Made by a program: the position numbers and the translations under genes | Shown here: positions 59,512-64,000 of the stretch, piece by piece | Layout: every line of letters starts with the position of its first letter | Position numbering within the stretch: the stretch's first letter is position 1 | Notes under the pieces: generated by a model | Databases searched by the model: none | What the model saw: the letters and a program-made list of their open reading frames with translations, nothing else | What the model was told of the DNA's origin: nothing | Origin: G963691885 sp963691885 | GTDB taxonomy: Bacteria > Pseudomonadota > Alphaproteobacteria > UBA8366 > Aestuariispiraceae | DNA: 64,000 bases | Assembly (NCBI GenBank): GCA_963691885.1 | Contig: OY829843.1 | Location: 3,720,001-3,784,000, forward strand | Direction of reading: 5' to 3'

Positions 59512-60022
59512 TCGATGCTCCAACGGACCTTCTGTGCACAAACAATGATTTTCTATCGGAACCTTGTTCCTATTAGCCGTATATCAGGTCGCACTGATCC
59601 AAAGTCAATCAATCATTATTAACTGTTGTTCACATTGTGAAATATTTTTCAAATTGATACGTTAAATTATTGATTAAATTAATTTTTGTATTTTAACGAA
59701 GTAGAATTTTTATCCCTAAAAATCTCAATATTCAGGTGTCCAAGCCTATCGTAAGTCGCGGCCAGAAAGCTGTTCCGTCTTTACCGAATTTTCAGAAATT
59801 TCCCCTACTTTGATCGTTATTCAATTACAAGATGTAAGAAAGTTATAGAAATGCGTGAAAAGAAATGTGATTACCCCGAAATCCACCCGTTCCCGCCAAT
59901 ACCGGCGTCAATGCCGCTAAAGCGGGTGCAGCCATGCCCAGCCGGGTTCAAACGTGGAACACAAAGACGCGGCCCGGACGAACAAGGCTTACGGTTTCAA
60001 GATGCTCCTATGTGAGCAGGCT
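59512..60022. other. Intergenic region upstream of the VPLPA-sorted protein
   Basis: About 510 bases without a supported gene. The first two-thirds (to about 59860) are AT-rich and contain the promoter of the VPLPA protein. The rest is more GC-rich and has a short inverted repeat (CCGCTAAAGCGG near 59917-59928), but no open frame or known element. It might be a remnant of a lost gene. Confidence 0.5.
59580..59608 (-). promoter_or_regulatory. Candidate promoter of the VPLPA-sorted protein gene
   Basis: On the minus strand TTGACT (59608-59603) is separated by 17 bases from GATATA (59585-59580), close to housekeeping sigma-factor consensus spacing. A transcript would have a leader of about 65 bases before ATG 59511. 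Assigned from pattern only. Confidence 0.45.
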
Positions 60023-60859
60023 CTAACCGAGGCGATGAGTGGCGTGAACACTTTCCTGCGCGGCGCTGTTCATAATAATTGATGTGGTTCGTGCCTTCGC
60101 TTCCGTTGCCTGTTCCCATGCCCGCGCGGACAACTCATTCGGATCGGGTTCGACCAAATCGAAATGGCCATAGGTATCACTGCCCTTGGCCAGAACGGCA
60201 TTGGTTCGGCCCCCGATTTGCTGAACAGATGTAGGAATGTACCGAATGACGAATCCGGTTCTGGCCTTGTCAGATCTGTTCGGTTCAGAACCATGAACGA
60301 GTTTCACGTGATGCAGACTCATTTCACCGGGCCTCAGAATCACGTCGATCGTGTCAAATGTTGAAACGTCAATGGCGATTTCCTGACCCCGAGAGAGCAG
60401 GTTCCCTTCGCCAAATGTGTCCTTGTGAGGCAAGATTTCCGAGCGATGAGTCTTTGGCGCAACCTGCATGCATCCGCTTTCCGGGGTGGACGGACTAAAC
60501 GCGATCCATGCGGCGACCACCGTATGCGGTTCGAGCCCCCAATAGGTCGCGTCTTGATGCCAGCTGACATAGTGACCGTCGTCGGCATCCTTGTTGAAAA
60601 ACTGACTGCCCCAAATCAAGAGATCCGGCCCCAGAATTTCAGAGACCGGGTCGATAACAGCCGGGCTTCTGGCGATATCCAGCAACCAGGGAAACAGATA
60701 ATGCGGGCCAATATGAAGAGCGGTGTCCGAGTCTTTTGGATAGCTGTTTCTGAACCGGGTTATTCGTTCAAAACAGTGTCCGGCATCCTTTTCTGACATA
60801 ACGGGCAGGGGGGTAGCGATTCCATTCTCGTCAAAATTCTCTGTGGAATAGAGTGTCAT
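60023..60859 (-). CDS. Phytanoyl-CoA dioxygenase (PhyH) family oxygenase
   Basis: About 278 residues from ATG 60859 (an ATG at 60889 adds ten residues and has no ribosome-binding site; AAGGAAAG lies upstream of 60859). The iron triad is His and Asp of 'VSWHQDATYWGL' and His of 'LVHGSEPNRSD', with Arg of 'ARTGFVIRYIP' for 2-oxoglutarate. 'TVVAAWIAFSPSTPESGCMQVAP' is typical of the PhyH fold. It is distinct from the PhyH enzyme at 18.5-19.4 kb. It is divergent from the TRAP transporter operon, with about 308 bases between, so the transported acid may be its substrate or product. Confidence 0.9.
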   Translation of the reverse strand: MTLYSTENFDENGIATPLPVMSEKDAGHCFERITRFRNSYPKDSDTALHIGPHYLFPWLLDIARSPAVIDPVSEILGPDLLIWGSQFFNKDADDGHYVSWHQDATYWGLEPHTVVAAWIAFSPSTPESGCMQVAPKTHRSEILPHKDTFGEGNLLSRGQEIAIDVSTFDTIDVILRPGEMSLHHVKLVHGSEPNRSDKARTGFVIRYIPTSVQQIGGRTNAVLAKGSDTYGHFDLVEPDPNELSARAWEQATEAKARTTSIIMNSAAQESVHATHRLG

Positions 60860-60906
60860 TTTAAGATGTCTTTCCTTTTCAGGGGACATTGAGCGCTGTT
60901 ACAGCC

Positions 60907-60925
60907 TTAGGGCAGGGATCCCTAA
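60907..60925. promoter_or_regulatory. Inverted repeat TTAGGG-N7-CCCTAA
   Basis: Six-base perfect arms with a seven-base spacer, 48 bases upstream of the PhyH start. Size and symmetry fit a dimeric regulator site; no T-run follows, so it is not a terminator. Confidence 0.4.
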
Positions 60926-60978
60926 AATCAATGTAAACACAGTGATAAAACTATCTAAGGAATTTCATTTGTGAACAA

Positions 60979-61002
60979 TCAATTCTTGCCTTCCAGAATT
61001 GA
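60979..61002. promoter_or_regulatory. Inverted repeat TCAATTCT-N8-AGAATTGA
   Basis: Eight-base perfect arms around an eight-base spacer, about 165 bases before dctP. The low GC content makes it a weak hairpin and a better operator candidate. Confidence 0.45.
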
Positions 61003-61167
61003 GCTTTTGTTGTTTGGTTTCAGCGGTGGTCAGGAATTGTCGTGATAATTATGATCAAAAAAAATCAAATTTGCTGTTTTTAAGAACTGTTGCTACGCTA
61101 CCATTCAATCGTCCAGAAGGTGCGGCACTAAAGACCGGCCGGACGCTTTGTAACAGGGAGGAAATTT

Positions 61168-62193
61168 ATGAAAATGATGAAAGTTGCTGCGGCCGCAATC
61201 GGCGCCGTGGCCTTGACTGCTGGTGCTGCTCTCGCGGACGGGCATGCCGTAACCAAACTCCGCATTCAGACTCACTTCTCGCCGGAAACACTTTCCGGTC
61301 AAATGGCTGCCAAATACATCGACGATATTCAGGCGATGTCCAATGGCGAAATTCAGGTTGAGATGTTCTATTCCTCTTCGGTTGTGAAATCTGCTGAGAC
61401 ATTCGATGCAGCCGCGACCGGTATTCTGGATTGCGACATGACCGGTGGTGGGTATCAGACCGGTAAAAACCCGGCGTTCCAGTTCGCTGGCGACCTGATG
61501 GGTGGATACTCAAACCCGTATCAGCAGATGGCTTGGCTGTTGCACGGCGGCGGTCGTGACGCCCTGAATGATCTCTACAACGATCACAACATGCAGTTTG
61601 TTGGCTGGTGGATCCCAGGTCCTGAGTCACTTTCCTCTACCCGCCCAATTCGCGGTGTCGACGACTTTAAGGACTGGAAATTCCGTTCCCCTCCCGGCCT
61701 TGCAACGCTGGTGTTCGCAAACCTTGGGGCATCACCGATCGTGATGGATTTCAACGAGATTTTTACCGCGCTTGAAACCGGAATCATCGATGGTGCTGAT
61801 GCCGCTAACCTGACCAACAACATTGGTCTGGGCCTGTACGACATTGCAAAGCACACCAACTATCCTGGCTTCCACTCAATGCCTGCTGATCACCTGGCAT
61901 GCCGCACCGATGTTTGGGAAGCAATGCCGGACCATCACAAGCGTATCATGACCGTTGCGATGGACAGCCTTGCGATGCATAACGCGTCGATCAACGAAGT
62001 GAAAAACAACCAGAACAGTATTGCTCTGCGTGAAAAGGGTGTGACCCTTTATGAGTGGTCACCTGAAGAACTGGCCAAATTCCGTGCTGCTGTTAAAGCC
62101 GGCTGGACAGAGTTTGCGACCACGCCGGAATCCAAAGCCCTTCTGAAAAGTCATATCGACTTCCTGGTCGGTATGGGTGCAATGAAGGAATAA
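61168..62193 (+). CDS. dctP: TRAP transporter substrate-binding protein (DctP type)
   Basis: A 341-residue exported binding protein: signal peptide (core 'AAAAIGAVALTAGAALA'), then 'KLRIQTHFSPETLSGQMAAKYIDDIQAMS' in part, and the family's substrate-carboxylate Arg in 'WKFRSPPGL'. 'DFNEIFTALETGIIDGADAANLTNN' (shortened) is the family-wide 'A.Q.G..DG.E' region. It binds an organic acid in the periplasm and passes it to DctQM. A GGGAGGAAATTT site precedes the ATG. It is followed by a hairpin that may reduce downstream expression, consistent with the need for more binding protein than permease. Confidence 0.93.
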   Translation: MKMMKVAAAAIGAVALTAGAALADGHAVTKLRIQTHFSPETLSGQMAAKYIDDIQAMSNGEIQVEMFYSSSVVKSAETFDAAATGILDCDMTGGGYQTGKNPAFQFAGDLMGGYSNPYQQMAWLLHGGGRDALNDLYNDHNMQFVGWWIPGPESLSSTRPIRGVDDFKDWKFRSPPGLATLVFANLGASPIVMDFNEIFTALETGIIDGADAANLTNNIGLGLYDIAKHTNYPGFHSMPADHLACRTDVWEAMPDHHKRIMTVAMDSLAMHNASINEVKNNQNSIALREKGVTLYEWSPEELAKFRAAVKAGWTEFATTPESKALLKSHIDFLVGMGAMKE

Positions 62194-62223
62194 TCTGGTA
62201 TGACAGGTTAAACCTGATCAATG

Positions 62224-62254
62224 CGGCGGGGCCTCTGTGCTCCGCCGTGTTTTT
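62224..62254 (+). terminator. Attenuating hairpin between dctP and dctQ
   Basis: CGGCGGGGC (62224-62232) pairs with GCTCCGCCG (62239-62247), with one G-T wobble and a six-base loop, followed by TGTTTTT. It has the form of a Rho-independent terminator. Partial readthrough would leave dctP in excess over dctQM. Confidence 0.7.
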
Positions 62255-62346
62255 CTGGGCTTAACGTCTTATGCGGCAATTGAATAGCACGTTTTATTCT
62301 TTATCATTCGTTTTCATGGGCTTGTGAACCTGGGGGGGGAATCGCA

Positions 62347-63192
62347 GTGGACAAACAACATGGTGGATTCTGGGAATGGATGTATCCCGCACTGTTCCTG
62401 CTATGCGCCGGCTGGGCTGTATGGCACGCACCAGCCTATATCCTGGATTTTCTGCCGCCTGGTACGCAGAGTTCGTTTGACCAGATTTCGGCCCTGCATC
62501 TGCGTAAAGATGTAACGCCAGAGATGGCGGGCCTGTTTGGCGGGTTTGCCGACCCGATTGATTGGACGGCCCTGGTTGCATTGCCCATAATATTTGTGCT
62601 CGGGGCAATGAACCTCCGTGTTTACAACATGGAGTTTCAAGGGTGGAAACCCATTGACCGTATCGCGCTTTTTATCGGGCGCGTGACCATGATCATGATT
62701 ATCTCTGCAACCCTCGTCATGCTTTACGAGGTGGTTTTGCGTTACGCTGTTGAGGCACCAACACTTTGGGCCAATGAACTAACGCTCTGGCTGGCTGGTT
62801 TTGTGTTCCTTTGCTCCGGGCTTTACGGCATGCAGCAGCGCAGTCACATTCGGATATTCCTGCTGTATGATATTGCGCCGCGATGGCTGCAGCGCGTCTT
62901 CGACTGTATTTCGGTCTTTTGCATCGTTCTCTTTGCAACCTTCATGATTTACGGCAGCTACAAGCAGGTCTTTGTCACCAAATTCTATAAATGGGAAATG
63001 TTTGGAACGGCGTTCGATCCCCCCATTCCTGCAACCGTGCAGCCGATGATCCTGATCATCATGGCACTGGTCGCGTTACAGGCAGTCGCCAATCTGATTG
63101 CTGACTGGAATGTTGAACCGGAGAAGCATACGGACGAGCCGGATGCCGAAGAACTTGAAGCAATCAAACGTGCAGTGAAGGGCGACAGTTAA
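62347..63192 (+). CDS. dctQ: TRAP transporter small permease (DctQ type), extended
   Basis: A 281-residue membrane protein starting at GTG 62347 behind a G-rich ribosome-binding site. The last part (about 115-265) is the four-helix DctQ domain ('MLYEVVLRYAVEAPTLWANELTLWLAGFVFLCSGLYGMQQRSHIRI' in part, with the conserved 'W.(N/D)E' and 'H.R.D'-like sites). Before it are about 110 residues with two further hydrophobic helices (about 12-37 and 75-95), making it clearly longer than the usual 160-200. It pairs with the large permease DctM; its stop overlaps the DctM start by one base (TAATG). Confidence 0.9.
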   Translation: MDKQHGGFWEWMYPALFLLCAGWAVWHAPAYILDFLPPGTQSSFDQISALHLRKDVTPEMAGLFGGFADPIDWTALVALPIIFVLGAMNLRVYNMEFQGWKPIDRIALFIGRVTMIMIISATLVMLYEVVLRYAVEAPTLWANELTLWLAGFVFLCSGLYGMQQRSHIRIFLLYDIAPRWLQRVFDCISVFCIVLFATFMIYGSYKQVFVTKFYKWEMFGTAFDPPIPATVQPMILIIMALVALQAVANLIADWNVEPEKHTDEPDAEELEAIKRAVKGDS

Positions 63193-64000
63193 TGGATGCA
63201 GGTACGATTTCTCTGGTCGTTGTTCTCGGCCTGATTCTGCTTCTGGGCATCGGCATGCCGCTTGGCTTCGCGTCTGCGACCCTGGCGCTCGTTGTGCTCG
63301 TCATGAAATTTGAACCGGGTCTGATTTTCAATCCGTTAAGTTTTGGGGAGGGGTTGCTGACCGGACGGCCCGGTACTGGACCTCTCTATATTTTAACGCA
63401 AAAAATATTCGATCTAATGACGGAGTATGTCCTGATATCGGTCCCGTTATTTATATTCATGGCGGCCCTTCTGGAGAGATCCGGTATCGCGAAGCAAATG
63501 TATGACTCTCTGGATTTCTGGCTTTCACGGGTGCGTGGTGGTGTTGCCATCGTTACCTCCTTGATGGCGGTTATTATGGCGGCGATGTCCGGTATTATTG
63601 GGGGGGAGGTTGTCCTTCTCGGTCTGATAGCGCTGCCGCAGATGCTGCGTCTCGGATATAACCAGAACCTCGCTATCGGAACAATTTGCGCCTCTGGTTC
63701 GCTGGGTACGATGATCCCGCCTTCGATCGTTCTGATCATTTTTGGCCTCATCACCGAAACATCCATTAAGGCGCTGTTTACGGCGTCCTTCCTGCCGGGC
63801 TTTATGCTGGCCAGTTTGATTATCCTTTATATCGTCGTACGGACCCAGTTGAACCCGCAAGATGCACCCTTGGCAGATCCGCAACCGGGCGAGCCCACGG
63901 GAATCAACAAACTGGGGTATTTCGGTGCATTCCTCTCGATTCTGGGGTCCGGTGTCTTTGCACTGCTTTTCCTGCGTGCCCTGTTTTTCACAGTGACCGG
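63192..64000 (+). CDS. dctM: TRAP transporter large permease (DctM type), partial
   Basis: The first 269 codons of the large permease, cut by the window end. It opens with several hydrophobic helices ('ISLVVVLGLILLLGIGMPLGFA') and has the DctM signature region 'VSLMAVIMAAMSGIIGGEVVLLGLIALP' (approximately) and 'CASGSLGTMIPPSIVLIIFGL', matching the 'G..G.(L)IPPS' motif. It translocates the acid bound by DctP using the sodium gradient. Its ATG overlaps the dctQ stop, so the two are coupled. Confidence 0.93.
   Translation, partial: MDAGTISLVVVLGLILLLGIGMPLGFASATLALVVLVMKFEPGLIFNPLSFGEGLLTGRPGTGPLYILTQKIFDLMTEYVLISVPLFIFMAALLERSGIAKQMYDSLDFWLSRVRGGVAIVTSLMAVIMAAMSGIIGGEVVLLGLIALPQMLRLGYNQNLAIGTICASGSLGTMIPPSIVLIIFGLITETSIKALFTASFLPGFMLASLIILYIVVRTQLNPQDAPLADPQPGEPTGINKLGYFGAFLSILGSGVFALLFLRALFFTVT

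Larger units (their letters stand above)
60860..61167. other. Divergent regulatory region between PhyH and dctP
   Basis: No gene is seen. Two inverted repeats are present: TTAGGG with CCCTAA (60907-60925) and TCAATTCT with AGAATTGA (60979-61002). Near dctP, TTGCTG (about 61071) with TACGCT 17 bases later is a weak promoter candidate. The stretch probably controls both directions. Confidence 0.5.

Noticed and set aside
1..64000. CRISPR arrays, tRNA or rRNA genes, insertion sequences or prophage
   Set aside because: Intergenic regions were read for regular spaced repeats, cloverleaf-like sequences and transposase or integrase motifs; none was found.

Overview
The window reads as a chromosomal segment of a free-living, probably marine, alphaproteobacterium. 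The evidence is the gene repertoire: an FeS-type bacterial photolyase, a Udh/Gci hexuronate pathway, a VPLPA-type C-terminal sorting signal, a TRAP transporter, several phytanoyl-CoA-dioxygenase-like oxygenases and a LinB-like haloalkane dehalogenase. No single gene fixes the genus. Genes are densely packed. No rRNA, tRNA, insertion sequence, CRISPR array or phage gene was recognised.

Layout. 0-3.6 kb: the tail of a chemotaxis receptor, a FliL-like membrane protein, a HEAT-repeat secreted protein and a HupE/UreJ-like membrane protein. 3.6-10 kb: cyclase-family hydrolase, dihydroorotase-like amidohydrolase, haloalkane dehalogenase, YdcF-like protein, cupin and TauE/SafE exporter. 9-19.4 kb: a catabolic-looking accessory region with an old-yellow-enzyme reductase, an AMACR-like CoA-transferase-family protein, an EthD/DUF4286-like protein, an SDR coupled to a divergent type II dehydroquinase homologue, a REC-EAL phosphodiesterase, and an operon of monooxygenase, Bcr/CflA efflux, YciI and thiamine-diphosphate enzyme. 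19.5-27.9 kb: photolyase, glutathione peroxidase, GDP-fucose synthesis (gmd-fcl), molybdate uptake (modABC) and two unknown proteins.

27.9-36 kb holds the most cohesive unusual cluster. An Lrp-type regulator and a serine-hydroxymethyltransferase-like enzyme that lacks the folate-chemistry glutamate run leftward. Rightward run a TauD-like dioxygenase, a LysN-like aminotransferase, arginase, ornithine aminotransferase, a [2Fe-2S] ferredoxin and its reductase. This suggests oxidative catabolism of arginine or a related guanidino amino acid. 36-48.9 kb: YcaQ-like glycosylase, Uup ABC-F ATPase, gamma-glutamyltransferase-like protein, FadH-like reductase, GAF histidine kinase and an RND efflux pair. 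48.9-51.8 kb: uronate dehydrogenase, FadR-type regulator and galactarolactone cycloisomerase, with a repeated motif that may be the operator.

51.8-56.2 kb carries two tandem, translationally coupled paralogues of a caspase-like protease fused to SH3 and FGE-sulfatase domains. Both are interrupted: copy A by one in-frame TAG where copy B has TGG, copy B by two compensating one-base frameshifts. 56.2-64 kb: LysR regulator, methyltransferase, class II aldolase-family protein, a secreted VPLPA-sorted protein, a second phytanoyl-CoA-dioxygenase-like enzyme and a TRAP transporter cut by the window end. A hairpin between dctP and dctQ probably attenuates transcription.
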